A DNA stretch of 64,000 bases from an uncultured Collinsella sp. (GTDB lineage Bacteria; Actinomycetota; Coriobacteriia; Coriobacteriales; Coriobacteriaceae). A program made the position numbers and the translations under genes. The DNA lies in assembly GCA_900542305.1 (NCBI GenBank), contig UQMU01000004.1, positions 22,137 through 86,136 on the forward strand. The letters run 5' to 3'. Shown here piece after piece: positions 50,498 to 60,081 of the stretch. The notes beneath the pieces were generated by a model. The model was not told the DNA's origin, ran no database searches, and was given only the letters and a program-made list of their open reading frames with translations. How positions within the stretch are numbered: the first letter of the stretch is position 1; each line of letters starts with the position of its first letter.

Positions 50498-51418
50498 CTA
50501 TTCGCCGCGGGGATGGGCTTGAGACACGGCACGTTTGAGCCGATCGGGCGTGAGATGCGTGTAGATTTGCGTCGTGGACAGGCTCGCATGGCCTAGCAGC
50601 TCTTGAACCGAGCGCAGGTCCGCACCGCCCTCGAGCAAGTCGGTCGCAAAGGTATGGCGCATCGCATGCGGGGCAATGTCGGCCGGAATGCCGGCGAGCG
50701 TCGCCAGCATATGGAACCGCCGCCTGAGCATGGCGGCACTCATGCGATTGCCGCGCGCCGATATAAGCAGCGGATGCGGCCCGGTAGCGGGGTCACGGCG
50801 CTTTGCCTGAGCGAGCAACTCCGGCCTCCCCTCCTCAATATAGAGACGCGTCGCCTCGAGCGCACGACGATACAGAGGGACGATACGCTCCTTGCTCCCC
50901 TTGCCCCAAAGTTGCAGCGTTCGCTCGGACCAACCAATAGCCTCCACGTTGAGCGCCGCGAGCTCCGAGATTCGCGCGCCGGAGGCATAGAGCAACTCAA
51001 GCATCGCCGCATCGCGCAGTCCCGCGGGCGTCGAGGTATCAGGCGTCTTGAGCAGCGCCTCAACCTGCTGGGTCGTAAGGACGCCCGGCAGGTCACGCGG
51101 CAGCTTGGGCGATGCGATCGCCGAGACCGCATCGCCCTCGACAATCCCCTCGGCAGCCATCCAGCGATAGAGCGAGCGAATGGCAGACAGGTGTGCCGCA
51201 AGGGTCCGAGCCGCCGCCTGGCCACGCGACAGCTCGGCCAAATAGGAACGAACGGTCCGTACGTCGGCGGCGCGAGCGTCGATGCCCTCGCGCTCGCACC
51301 AGGCAGCAAAGCGCTCCAGCCTCGAGCCATAGGCCGTCACCGTGTTGGGAGAAAGACCCTCGACGCGTGCGATATAGGCGATAAACGAGTCGACGGTGTC
51401 GTACAGGTCAAAGGCTAT
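50498..51418 (-). CDS. xerC: Tyrosine recombinase (XerC/XerD-like)
   Basis: About 306 aa if started at 51418. N-terminal SAM-like domain (SFIAYIARVEGLSPNTVTAYG). Catalytic residues in SGARISELAAL (R), HAMRHTFATDLL (HxxR), GHASLSTTQIYTH (H and Y). Likely resolves chromosome dimers. The first usable ATG/GTG/TTG is GTG at 51340, which would remove 26 residues of the conserved core-binding domain. GGAGG stands nine bases before an ATA at 51418 overlapping the trmFO stop (ATAG), so AUA initiation is the best reading. Confidence 0.85.
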   Translation of the reverse strand: MAFDLYDTVDSFIAYIARVEGLSPNTVTAYGSRLERFAAWCEREGIDARAADVRTVRSYLAELSRGQAAARTLAAHLSAIRSLYRWMAAEGIVEGDAVSAIASPKLPRDLPGVLTTQQVEALLKTPDTSTPAGLRDAAMLELLYASGARISELAALNVEAIGWSERTLQLWGKGSKERIVPLYRRALEATRLYIEEGRPELLAQAKRRDPATGPHPLLISARGNRMSAAMLRRRFHMLATLAGIPADIAPHAMRHTFATDLLEGGADLRSVQELLGHASLSTTQIYTHLTPDRLKRAVSQAHPRGE

Positions 51419-52752
51419 GACCGGTCGCCTCCAAACAAGTCGGAACGCGTGGCCAAGTAGGCATCGAGGGCCTCGAGCGCACGGTCCGCATAGGCCTGAT
51501 ATCGGTCGCGCTTGCCGCGGCGCTTACCATCCTCGAGTGGCGGCACCAGGCCAAAGTTGACATGCATAGGCTGATAGCCCACGGTGGCAGGATCGGTCGC
51601 ATAGCCCACGAGCGCACCTAGGGCGCCCACACGCGGCAACTCGACGCCCGCGGCACCGATAGCCTCGGCATAGGTGTTGAGCGCCGCGAGCAGACCTGTC
51701 GCCACGGCTTCCATGTACCCCTCGGTGCCGGTAATCTGACCGGCCAGGCGCACGCCGGTACCGGGCACGGCAAAGGTGCCATCGAGCACGTTCGGGGCGT
51801 CGACAAAGGTATTGCGGTGCATGACACCGTAGCGGAAGAATTCAGCGTTCTCCAGGCCCGGCACCATATGGAAGACGCGCTTCTGCTCGCCAAAGGTCAA
51901 GTTGGTCTGGAAGCCCACCAGGTTATAGGCGGTCTTCTCCTTGTTCTCGGCACGCAGCTGAATCGCCGCCCAGGGGCGACGTCCGGTACGCGGGTCGGTG
52001 AGGCCGACGGGCTTCATGGCACCAAAGCGGATGGCATCCTTGCCCGTGCGCGCGACCTCCTCGGCGGGCTGGCAGGCCTGGAACAGATCGCCGCCCTCAA
52101 AGTCTTTGAGCACCACGCGGTCGGCCGTGGTAAGCGCCTCGATAAAGGCCTCGTACTCCTCCTTGTTGAGCGGAGCGTTGAGATAGTCGCCGCTCCCCTG
52201 CTCCTCGTAGCGCGACTGCGAGAACAGCACGTCCATATCGAGCGTGGAGGCATCGACGATCGGCGCCGCGGCATCGAAGAACGCAAGGGCGTCGCCACCG
52301 ACGAGCTTCATGACCTCTTCGCTCAGCGCAGGTGAACACAGCGGGCCCGCGGCAATGACCACGTGGCCCTCGGGAATCTGCGTGACCTCGCCGTGGACGA
52401 CCTCGATATTGGGACGAGCGGCAACTTCGGCCTCGACAAGCTCGGAAAACTTGACGCGATCGACCGCTAAGGCGCCACCGGCGGGAACAGCCGCGCGATG
52501 GGCGCAATCGAGCAGAACTGAACCCATGCGCTCAAGCTCGGCCTTCAGCAAACCAGCCGCGGAATCCGGACGGATCGACTTAAACGAATTGGAGCAGACG
52601 AGCTCTGCCAGGTGATCGGTATGGTGGGCCGGGGAGCTCACCTGGGGGCGCATCTCGCACAGCTTTACGGCAAACCCGCGATCTGCCAGCTGGATCGCGC
52701 ACTCCGAACCCGCCAGACCGCCACCGATAACTGTCACCTGATCGAACTGCAT
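51415..52752 (-). CDS. trmFO: Folate/FAD-dependent tRNA (uracil-54) methyltransferase TrmFO
   Basis: 445 aa flavoprotein forming m5U54 in the T-loop using methylenetetrahydrofolate. FAD-binding VTVIGGGLAGSECAIQLAD at the N-terminus; CEMRP and LVCSNSFKS follow. The ATG at 52752 follows AAAGGTGTTTGCAG, 14 bases after dprA. Confidence 0.95.
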   Translation of the reverse strand: MQFDQVTVIGGGLAGSECAIQLADRGFAVKLCEMRPQVSSPAHHTDHLAELVCSNSFKSIRPDSAAGLLKAELERMGSVLLDCAHRAAVPAGGALAVDRVKFSELVEAEVAARPNIEVVHGEVTQIPEGHVVIAAGPLCSPALSEEVMKLVGGDALAFFDAAAPIVDASTLDMDVLFSQSRYEEQGSGDYLNAPLNKEEYEAFIEALTTADRVVLKDFEGGDLFQACQPAEEVARTGKDAIRFGAMKPVGLTDPRTGRRPWAAIQLRAENKEKTAYNLVGFQTNLTFGEQKRVFHMVPGLENAEFFRYGVMHRNTFVDAPNVLDGTFAVPGTGVRLAGQITGTEGYMEAVATGLLAALNTYAEAIGAAGVELPRVGALGALVGYATDPATVGYQPMHVNFGLVPPLEDGKRRGKRDRYQAYADRALEALDAYLATRSDLFGGDRS

Positions 52753-52766
52753 CTGCAAACACCTTT

Positions 52767-53699
52767 CTAATTGACACGTTTTCCATTGTGACCGAAGGGT
52801 GTCTGGGCGTGAAGGGCAAACTTGGAGGGCGCATACCTTCCATCCATCATGCGCTCGATAAGGCCCTCGAGTTCAAGCGAACCCAAGAGTTTGAGTACGC
52901 CGACAGCATCGAGCGAGACGAGCGCCGCGATGTCGTCGACCTTGAGCGGAGAGGCGATGAGCGCATGCATCACGGTCTGCTGCGTTGAATCCAGGTCGGC
53001 AATGCCGGGAGCATCGGGGCGCGAGTAGCGCAGGGTTCCATAGATGCGTGAGATAGCCATCTCGATAGATTCCTCGTCGATGATGCAGCAGGCACCGTTC
53101 GCAATGAGGTAATTCGTGCCACGCGACTCGGGCGATAGGATCGACCCCGGTACGGCAAGAAGTTCTCGCCCCAAATTCATAGCAGCCTCGGCTGTAGAAA
53201 ACGTCCCGGAAGGCATACCCGCCTCGGATACAAAGAGGGCTTGCGACAGGGCCGCGATCACGCGATTGCGGCGCGGAAAGGCAAACTTGCGAGGACCCAT
53301 GCCCCACGGGGAGATCGACACGACCGCGCCACCCGTATCGAGCGTGCGCGTAATAAGCCCCGCGCTCGAGCGCGGATAGACCACGTCGGCGCCCGTCCCC
53401 AGCACCACGACGTGTTTGCCGCCAGCGTTGACCGCAGCCCAACCCGAGGCCTGGTCGCAACCGACCGCGCCGCCCGAAACTACCGTCACTCCCGCCTCGA
53501 CCGCCACCTTTGCCGCAAGCTCTGCCACGGCAAGACCATACGGCGAGGCTTTGCGCGCGCCGATGATGGAGAGCGCGGGCGTCGATAACACGGCAGGGTC
53601 GCCACGAACGTAGAGGGTCTCGGGCACATCCGAAAGCTCCAGAACGGTCTTGGGATACAACGCATCACCGGGATGAAGCTCAAAGGTTCCCTCAGCCAT
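52767..53699 (-). CDS. dprA: DNA processing protein DprA
   Basis: 310 aa. Rossmann-fold ssDNA-binding protein that loads RecA on incoming DNA in transformation. LSIIGARKASPYG near residue 54, VSGGAVGCDQASG near 94, FPRRNRVIAALSQALFVSEAG near 165, then a C-terminal winged helix. The ATG at 53699 overlaps the yifB stop (TAATG). Confidence 0.94.
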   Translation of the reverse strand: MAEGTFELHPGDALYPKTVLELSDVPETLYVRGDPAVLSTPALSIIGARKASPYGLAVAELAAKVAVEAGVTVVSGGAVGCDQASGWAAVNAGGKHVVVLGTGADVVYPRSSAGLITRTLDTGGAVVSISPWGMGPRKFAFPRRNRVIAALSQALFVSEAGMPSGTFSTAEAAMNLGRELLAVPGSILSPESRGTNYLIANGACCIIDEESIEMAISRIYGTLRYSRPDAPGIADLDSTQQTVMHALIASPLKVDDIAALVSLDAVGVLKLLGSLELEGLIERMMDGRYAPSKFALHAQTPFGHNGKRVN

Positions 53700-55222
53700 T
53701 ATTGGTCCCTCCTTCCCTGATACATCGCCGCCTCGAGCACGTGGTCCTGCGTCACCCGCTCGCTCTCGGCGACATCGGCGATCGTGCGCGCGATGCGCAC
53801 AAGACGCACGATGCCGCGACCCGTAAGATGCGTGCGCTTCGACAGGCCAAGGACGCACTTCTCTGCCGCCTCATCGAGCGCAAAAGTCGACACGACGCCG
53901 TCAATGGAGCGGGACTCGTCATCCTCGGCCTCGGCGTCCGCATCGTCCATATGTGACTCGCGCCAGGCACGGAAGGCTCGGCCGCGCACGACGTAATCGC
54001 GCAACTCAGCCGATGACATGCCTTCGGCGCCCTCGATAATCACCTGGGGGTCGGGACGGGTCACATCGATCATCATGTCGATACGGTCGGCCAAAGGGCC
54101 GCGCAGTTTAGACCGATAGCGCTCGACCATCGCCGCCGAGCAGCGACACGGTACCTCGCGATCGCCCAAAAAACCGCAGGGGCAGGGATTGCTCGCAGCC
54201 AGCAGCTGAAAGCGCGACGGGAAGGTAAAGGCCCCGTCGACGCGTACGATCCTCACATAGCCGCGCTCGATGGGCTGACGCAGCGTCTGCAGCACACCCG
54301 TGGGAAACTCGGCAAGCTCGTCCAAAAAGAGCACGCCGCCATGAGCAAGGCTGATCTCACCCGGATGCACCGGGCGTCCTCCGCCAATGAGGCCCGCCGT
54401 TGAAATGCTGTGATGGGGACTGCGGAAGGGCCGGTGTCCCGCCAACAAGCCATCAATGTTCTCACCCAAAACCGAATGGATGCACAGCGCCTCCTGCTGG
54501 TCCTCAACGGAAAGCTCGGGCAGAATGCCGGTCATACGCCGTGCGAGCATCGTCTTGCCCGAACCGGGCGAGCCGATCATGAGCAAGCCGAGCTCGCCCG
54601 CCGCCGCAAGCGCCATACCGCGCTTGGCGACCTCCTGCCCCAGCACGTCGGCATAATCGAGCTCGGGCTCAAAGGTGACTTCCACGCCCTCGGAGTCCAG
54701 ATAATGTCGCGCAGCCTCCCCCATGCCCTGGGCAAGTTGGGACAGGTGGCCGATAAACCCGCAGTCCACGCCCGCGAGCGGCACATGCTGATCGGACCTG
54801 CCGGCGATAAAGGAAAGCCCCATATCGCGTGCCAACAGCTGAAACGCCACCTCGCCCTTGACGGGCAGCACCGTACCGTCCAGGCCAAGCTCGCCCGCGA
54901 TAAGGCAGCGATCGAGGTTGTCACGGGGAATCTGCCCGTCGGCGGCCAACACCGCGACGGCAATCGGCAGATCAAAGCCGCTGCCGGTTTTACGGATATC
55001 GCCGGGTGCCAGATTGACGGTAATACCCGACCGCGGAATCTCAAAACCGGCTGAGCGCATAGCGCACCGGATGCGCCCTCGCGACTCCATCACTTCCATG
55101 CTGGGAATACCGAGCATCTGAATGCCCGGGACGCCCCCGGCAAGCGAGACCTCGACGGTGACGGGAATCGCCTCGACGCCGCGGATGCAGGCGGCGTGGA
55201 CGGCAAAGGTATCGAACGCCAT
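53699..55222 (-). CDS. yifB: YifB/ComM-family Mg-chelatase-like ATPase
   Basis: 507 aa AAA+ ATPase. ComM in transformable bacteria is a helicase that extends branch migration during integration of foreign DNA. N-terminal domain I (VEVSLAGGVPGIQMLGIP), Walker A GSPGSGKTMLARRM near residue 214, LAHGGVLFLDELAEF Walker B, zinc-type CPCGFLG...CRCS, C-terminal helicase lid. The ATG at 55222 overlaps the yraN stop (TGATG). Confidence 0.94.
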   Translation of the reverse strand: MAFDTFAVHAACIRGVEAIPVTVEVSLAGGVPGIQMLGIPSMEVMESRGRIRCAMRSAGFEIPRSGITVNLAPGDIRKTGSGFDLPIAVAVLAADGQIPRDNLDRCLIAGELGLDGTVLPVKGEVAFQLLARDMGLSFIAGRSDQHVPLAGVDCGFIGHLSQLAQGMGEAARHYLDSEGVEVTFEPELDYADVLGQEVAKRGMALAAAGELGLLMIGSPGSGKTMLARRMTGILPELSVEDQQEALCIHSVLGENIDGLLAGHRPFRSPHHSISTAGLIGGGRPVHPGEISLAHGGVLFLDELAEFPTGVLQTLRQPIERGYVRIVRVDGAFTFPSRFQLLAASNPCPCGFLGDREVPCRCSAAMVERYRSKLRGPLADRIDMMIDVTRPDPQVIIEGAEGMSSAELRDYVVRGRAFRAWRESHMDDADAEAEDDESRSIDGVVSTFALDEAAEKCVLGLSKRTHLTGRGIVRLVRIARTIADVAESERVTQDHVLEAAMYQGRRDQ

Positions 55223-55707
55223 CACGACACCTGCCAATCGAACGCGTTGTACTGATGCTCGATTTCGGCAATATGCCCGCCGCGGATGGTCACGCCCACG
55301 GCGTCGAAGCGAATCGCCTTGAGCGGATAGTGCTCCATGAGATAGCAGCTTGCGATGCGACGATACCGGCGCTGCTTTTGGGCATCCACGGCTTCCTCGG
55401 GAAAGACTCGTGTGGTGCAGTCCAGGGCAACACGCCTCGTCTTGACCTCACACATCACCACGATGTCATCGAGCTCGTCGAGCAGCACCAAGTCGGCCTC
55501 GCCCTCGGCGCAGCGATAGCCCTGCTCCAGCAAGGTGTAGCCGCGCTCGTTAAAGTAATCGATGGTGATCAGTTCACCCAACATGCCGAGTTCGCGGGGG
55601 CTGAGTGCCTTGATAAACTCGGGCGTAATCGCCCCGCAGTCGAGCTCGCCGTCTTGCCAACGTTCCTTGAGCTGTTGCGTCTTGCTCTTTTTGCTTGCGG
55701 CACACAT
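55222..55707 (-). CDS. YraN/UPF0102-family endonuclease-like protein
   Basis: 161 aa restriction-endonuclease fold. The motif E-x-D-x(n)-E-V-K is seen in GEADLVLLDELDDIVVMCEVKTRR, and the family N-terminus LGMLGELITIDYFNERGY is present. The ATG at 55707 (MCAASKKSK) follows AAAGGAG. YraN genes commonly precede yifB and dprA; the function is undetermined, possibly in DNA processing. First gene of the operon carrying the repeated box at 55778-55810. Confidence 0.87.
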   Translation of the reverse strand: MCAASKKSKTQQLKERWQDGELDCGAITPEFIKALSPRELGMLGELITIDYFNERGYTLLEQGYRCAEGEADLVLLDELDDIVVMCEVKTRRVALDCTTRVFPEEAVDAQKQRRYRRIASCYLMEHYPLKAIRFDAVGVTIRGGHIAEIEHQYNAFDWQVS

Positions 55708-55777
55708 GGGGTCTCCTTTCCCGCACACTGCATTGCCCCGATGATGAGGGCACGTTTCATGCGGGTAAGTACCGGAA

Positions 55778-55810
55778 GCAAACCAAAAGCTGACCAAATG
55801 CCGACAAAAA
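55778..55810 (-). promoter_or_regulatory. Tandem 11-base repeats upstream of yraN-yifB-dprA (candidate competence box)
   Basis: Read on the minus strand: TTTTTGTCGGC, ATTTGGTCAGC, TTTTGGTTTGC, three 11-mers. The core TTTGGTCAGCTTTTGGTTTG differs at one base from the comEA copy. The near edge is 71 bases before the yraN start. The outermost repeat overlaps the T-run of the rnhB terminator, so the inner two are the firmer evidence. Confidence 0.65.
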
Positions 55811-55846
55811 TCGGGCCATGCGCAACAATCGCGTTGCACATGGCCC
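55806..55846 (-). terminator. Terminator of rnhB
   Basis: On the minus strand GGGCCATGTGCAAC pairs with GTTGCGCATGGCCC around GCGATT, followed by GATTTTTG. Confidence 0.9.
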
Positions 55847-55896
55847 GCTACCAGCAGGTTTATAAAACCCCAGAGGTCCCTGTCTCCACAATTGAC

Positions 55897-56685
55897 CTAG
55901 AAAAGCCGCTCAGTCTGCAGAAAGTTTCCGCAAAAGCTCACGCGGTGCAGCGGACAAAGTCCATGTTTGCGAATGGCCTCGATGTGCTCGGGGCTCGCGT
56001 AGCCCTTCGACTCGGCCAGATGGTACTCGGGATACTCGGCATCGTACTCGACCATCATCTCGTCACGGGTGACCTTGGCCATAATGGACGCCGCGGCGAT
56101 GCAGGCAATCTTGGCATCGCCCTTGACCACGTCGCGCTCGTTGGGAACGGCGCCCAGCGGATTGCCATCCATGAGCACACAATCCGGCTCAAGGCCCGTA
56201 TCGGCAACGGCTCCCGCAACGGCGGCGCGAATGGCGCGCGCCATGCCCATCTCGTCGATATCCGCCGGCGGAATATGACAGAAACCGATGGCGGTTGCCA
56301 CCTCGGCAATCTTTACGGCCAGCAGCTCGCGGCGGGCAGGCGTGAGCTTTTTGGAATCGTTAATGCCCCAAACGCGCGGCTCCATGGGCAGGCACACCGC
56401 ACATACCGTCAGGGGCCCGGCCACCGAACCACGTCCGACCTCGTCAACGCCCACGACAACGCCGTCGCCGCCCAGCTCATGCATCAGCTCGTACATGCCA
56501 TTGACGCGCTCGCGTTCGGCGAGTTCCTTGGCATGACGCTTCATGGCGCGCTCGCAGGCCTTGATGACCTGTTGGCGCGGGTCCTCGCGATAATGCTCCA
56601 CGAGGGCGGGAATCTCCTCAAACGTGGCGCTCGCCAGCTCGCCGGCAACCTGAGACGCCGAAACCGAGCTTGTCATGTTGGCCAT
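55897..56685 (-). CDS. rnhB: Ribonuclease HII
   Basis: 262 aa. Removes RNA from RNA-DNA hybrids. Catalytic VVVGVDEVGRGSVAGPL near residue 80, DCVLMDGNPL, and GDAKIACIAAASIMAKVTRD. The ATG at 56685 follows AGGAGGCCCCGGT. About 70 extra N-terminal residues precede the catalytic domain. Confidence 0.94.
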   Translation of the reverse strand: MANMTSSVSASQVAGELASATFEEIPALVEHYREDPRQQVIKACERAMKRHAKELAERERVNGMYELMHELGGDGVVVGVDEVGRGSVAGPLTVCAVCLPMEPRVWGINDSKKLTPARRELLAVKIAEVATAIGFCHIPPADIDEMGMARAIRAAVAGAVADTGLEPDCVLMDGNPLGAVPNERDVVKGDAKIACIAAASIMAKVTRDEMMVEYDAEYPEYHLAESKGYASPEHIEAIRKHGLCPLHRVSFCGNFLQTERLF

Positions 56686-56713
56686 ACCGGGGCCTCCTTG
56701 CATGCGGATCAGT

Positions 56714-56744
56714 AAAAAGAAGGGCCACCCGAAGGTGACCCTTT
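56714..56744 (-). terminator. Terminator of rplS
   Basis: On the minus strand AAGGGTCACC-TTCG-GGTGGCCCTT followed by CTTTTTAC. Confidence 0.93.
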
Positions 56745-56777
56745 TGTCCAAATGAGCGGACAGACGCTGCGATCGTC

Positions 56778-57119
56778 TTAGCGCTTCTCGGGAATACGAG
56801 CAGCCTTGCCCACCTTGTCGCGGAGGTAGTACAGCTTGGCGCGACGGACGCGACCATGACGGACAACCTCGAGCTTGCCGATCTTGGGGCTGTGAAGCGG
56901 GAAGGTACGCTCGACACCGACACCGAAGGAGATCTTGCGGACGGTGAAGGTCTCGCGGGAACCGGCACCAGCCATGCGGATGACGTCGCCCTGGAAGACC
57001 TGGATGCGCTCGCGGTCGCCTTCCTTAATGCGGTAGTGGACCTTGACGTTGTCGCCGACGCGAACCTGCGGGATGTCCTCGCGGATCTGCTGGCGCTCGA
57101 TTGCGCGGATATAATCCAT
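56778..57119 (-). CDS. rplS: 50S ribosomal protein L19
   Basis: 113 aa. [21 protein letters not shown] and [18 protein letters not shown] are L19 hallmarks. The ATG at 57119 follows AAGGA. Single gene with its own promoter and terminator. Confidence 0.96.
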   Translation of the reverse strand: MDYIRAIERQQIREDIPQVRVGDNVKVHYRIKEGDRERIQVFQGDVIRMAGAGSRETFTVRKISFGVGVERTFPLHSPKIGKLEVVRHGRVRRAKLYYLRDKVGKAARIPEKR

Positions 57120-57188
57120 GTGCAATTCCTTACTCTTCTAGAGGTGCCGTACCACCTTGGCCGGCACGTAGTTGAACAAACGTATTCG

Positions 57189-57216
57189 AGTATACACGCG
57201 CGCGTTTCTGCTGCAA
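57189..57216 (-). promoter_or_regulatory. Promoter of rplS
   Basis: Minus-strand TTGCAG, 16-base spacer, TATACT, about 70 bases before the start codon. Confidence 0.65.
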
Positions 57217-57262
57217 GAACAATTTTTTACGAAGACAAAAAGACAAAACCCGCACATGACAA

Positions 57263-57290
57263 CCGCCCGCCTCACGAATGAGACAGGCGG
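57263..57290 (-). terminator. Terminator of ppdK
   Basis: On the minus strand CCGCCTGTCTCA-TTCG-TGAGGCGGGCGG, a 12-bp stem with two G-T pairs. The following TTGTCATG is a weak T-run. Confidence 0.7.
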
Positions 57291-57330
57291 CATGAAGGGG
57301 GGGCTACGTCAAGCGTCTGAGCACAAAACG

Positions 57331-60081
57331 CTAAGCGTTACGCTTGGCCTCGAGTTTGGCCTGAGCGGCAGCAAGACGCGCGAGCGGCACGCGGTAGGGC
57401 GAGCAGGACACGTAGTCCACGTCGGCGACGTTGAACAGGCCCTTGATGGACTTGGGGTCACCGCCGTGCTCGCCGCACACGCCAAAGTGCATGCCGGGGT
57501 TGGTGGCGCGACCCTTCTCGACGGCCATGCGCACCAGCTCAAGTACTGCAGAATCGATGGTCTCGAAGGGGTTGTCCTTCAGGATCTTCTTGTGCAGGTA
57601 CAGCGGGATGAACTTGGCCTCGGCGTCATCGCGGGAGAAGCCGAAGGTCGTCTGGGTGAGGTCGTTGGTGCCAAAGCAGAAGAAGTCGGCATGATGGGCG
57701 ATCTCGTCGGCGACCATGCAGGCGCGCGGCAGTTCGAGCATGGTTCCCACGGGAATGTTGAGCTCGACGCCCTCCTCGGCGGAAACCTCGGCGATCACGC
57801 GCTCGATGACCTCGCGGGTCTGGACATGTTCGGCCGTGATAGAGACAAGCGGAACCATGATCTCGGGACGCGGATCGACGCCTTCCTTGATGAGACGGGC
57901 GGCGGCGGTCGCCACGGCGCGAACCTGCATGAGCGGCAGGTCGCCGAAGACGACGGACAGACGCACGCCGCGCAAGCCCAGCATGGGGTTGGACTCAACC
58001 ATGCCGTCGATGCGACGCAGACGGGCGCGCAAGGCGGCGAGCTCCTCCTCGGGAGCGCCAGCGGCCTCCTTCTTAGTGATGGCGACCTCGAGCTCACGGG
58101 GATCATCCAGGAACTCATGCAGCGGCGGGTCAAGCAGGCGAACAACCACATCGCGGCCGGACATGGTCTTGAACATGGCAAGGAAGTCCTCGGTCTGAAC
58201 CTTGAGCAGATCGGCGAGCGCCTGCTGCTTCACGGCCTCGTCGTCGGATAGGATGAAGCTCTGGATGATGTTCTTGCGGTCGCCCAGGAACATATGCTCG
58301 GTGCGGCACAGGCCGATGGCCTCGGCGCCAAACTCAAGCGCGAGTTCGGCATCCTCGGGGTTGTCGGCGTTGACGCGCACGTGGTTGGCGTGACCGCAAG
58401 TCTCGTCCAGACGAATCTCGTCGGCCCAGGACAGAATGGTGTCCAAGTCGCCGGTAAGCTCAGCTGAGACCAGGTCCACAGCGCCGTCGACGACGATGCC
58501 CTGGGTGCCGTCGATGGAGATGATGTCGCCCTCGTGCAGCACGCGGTCGCTGCCCTCAATGCGCACAACCTTCTCGGCGGCATCGATGTGGAAGCGCTCG
58601 ACACCGCAGACGCAGGGCGTACCCATGCCGCGGGCGATAACGGCGGCGTGGCTCGTCTTGCCGCCGTGGCTGGTCAGGATGCCCTCGGCGGCGACCATGC
58701 CCTTGAGGTCATCGGGGTTGGTCTCCCAGCGGACCAGGATGACCTTGTGGCCCTCGTTTGCGCGTGCGACGGCGTCATCGCTCGAGAACACGACCTCGCC
58801 AACGGCGGCACCAGGGCTGGCGTTGAGACCGCGTGCGAGCGCCTCGTATTTCTTGGAGGAATCGAACTGCGGGTGCAGGAGCTGGTCGAGCTGCGCCGGG
58901 TCGATACGGCTCACGGCCTCCTCGCGGGTGATGAGGCCCTCCTCGACCATCTCGATGGCGATGCGCAGGGCGGCGGTGGCGGTGCGCTTGCCCACACGGG
59001 TCTGGAGCATCCAGAGCTTACCCTGCTCGATAGTGAACTCGATATCGCACATATCGCGGTAGTGGTCCTCGAGCGTCAGGAACACGCGCTCGAGCTCCTC
59101 GCCTGCGGACTCAAGACCCGGAGTGGTCTTGAGGTCGGCGATGGGCTCGGTGTTGCGGATGCCGGCGACGACGTCCTCGCCCTGGGCGTTGACCAGAAAG
59201 TCGCCGTAGAATTCCTTGGTGCCATCAGCCGGGTTGCGTGTGAAGGCGACGCCGGTCGCGGAAGTCTCGCCCTTGTTGCCAAATGCCATGGCCTGCACGT
59301 TGACGGCGGTGCCGAGCTCGTCGGAAATACCGTGTTGCTTGCGGTAAATGCAGGCGCGCTCGTTCATCCAGCTGCCAAAGACGGCCTGAATGGCAAGGCG
59401 CAGCTGGAGCTCCGGATCATGCGGGAAAACGGGCTTGCCGGCGGCAACCTCGAGCTCGGGGTACAGGGCGGCCTTGACGTTGTCGGAGAAGATGCCCTTG
59501 AAGGTCTCGACGAGCTCCTGCAGGTCCTCGGCCGAAAGCCCGGAATCGACGCGGACGCCGGCGACCAGGCGAGCCTGCGTCAGGGCGTTCTCGAACAAGT
59601 CGGCGTCAACACCCATGACGACGTTGGAGAACATCTGGATAAAGCGGCGAGAGCTATCCCAGGCAAAGCGCGGATTCTGTGTCTGGGCGATGAGGCCCTG
59701 GACGGAATCGTCGTTGAGGCCCAGGTTGAGGACCGTGTCCATCATGCCGGGCATGGAGAACGGAGCACCCGAGCGCACCGATACGAGCAGCGGGTCGCTG
59801 GCGTCGCCGAGCTTTTTGCCGCAGCGGGCTTCGAGGTCGGCCTCGGCGGCAACGATCTCGTCGAGTGCGCCGGCAGGCCAAACATTGCCGGCACCGGAGT
59901 ACTCAACGCAGGTCTGGCAGGTAATGGTAAAGCCACCGGGGACCGGCAGGCCGATACGGCTCATCTCGGCAAGGTTAGCGCCCTTGCCGCCAAGCACAAA
60001 GTTCAAAGACTTGTCGCCCTCGGTGACACAAGTGCCCTGGGCGTCGGTTCCAAAACGGTAAACCCTCTTGCAATCGCTCAC
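57331..60081 (-). CDS. ppdK: Pyruvate, phosphate dikinase
   Basis: 916 aa, interconverts pyruvate and phosphoenolpyruvate with ATP and phosphate. N-terminal nucleotide-binding half (LGGKGANLAEMSRIGLPVPGG). The phosphorylated histidine lies in GGKTSHAAVIARGMGTPCV (residue about 478), and the C-terminal TIM barrel has GLCRTEHMF and GVCGEHGG. The GTG at 60081 follows AAGGGGAAGTATC. In anaerobic actinobacteria it often serves glycolysis or gluconeogenesis. Confidence 0.96.
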   Translation of the reverse strand: MSDCKRVYRFGTDAQGTCVTEGDKSLNFVLGGKGANLAEMSRIGLPVPGGFTITCQTCVEYSGAGNVWPAGALDEIVAAEADLEARCGKKLGDASDPLLVSVRSGAPFSMPGMMDTVLNLGLNDDSVQGLIAQTQNPRFAWDSSRRFIQMFSNVVMGVDADLFENALTQARLVAGVRVDSGLSAEDLQELVETFKGIFSDNVKAALYPELEVAAGKPVFPHDPELQLRLAIQAVFGSWMNERACIYRKQHGISDELGTAVNVQAMAFGNKGETSATGVAFTRNPADGTKEFYGDFLVNAQGEDVVAGIRNTEPIADLKTTPGLESAGEELERVFLTLEDHYRDMCDIEFTIEQGKLWMLQTRVGKRTATAALRIAIEMVEEGLITREEAVSRIDPAQLDQLLHPQFDSSKKYEALARGLNASPGAAVGEVVFSSDDAVARANEGHKVILVRWETNPDDLKGMVAAEGILTSHGGKTSHAAVIARGMGTPCVCGVERFHIDAAEKVVRIEGSDRVLHEGDIISIDGTQGIVVDGAVDLVSAELTGDLDTILSWADEIRLDETCGHANHVRVNADNPEDAELALEFGAEAIGLCRTEHMFLGDRKNIIQSFILSDDEAVKQQALADLLKVQTEDFLAMFKTMSGRDVVVRLLDPPLHEFLDDPRELEVAITKKEAAGAPEEELAALRARLRRIDGMVESNPMLGLRGVRLSVVFGDLPLMQVRAVATAAARLIKEGVDPRPEIMVPLVSITAEHVQTREVIERVIAEVSAEEGVELNIPVGTMLELPRACMVADEIAHHADFFCFGTNDLTQTTFGFSRDDAEAKFIPLYLHKKILKDNPFETIDSAVLELVRMAVEKGRATNPGMHFGVCGEHGGDPKSIKGLFNVADVDYVSCSPYRVPLARLAAAQAKLEAKRNA

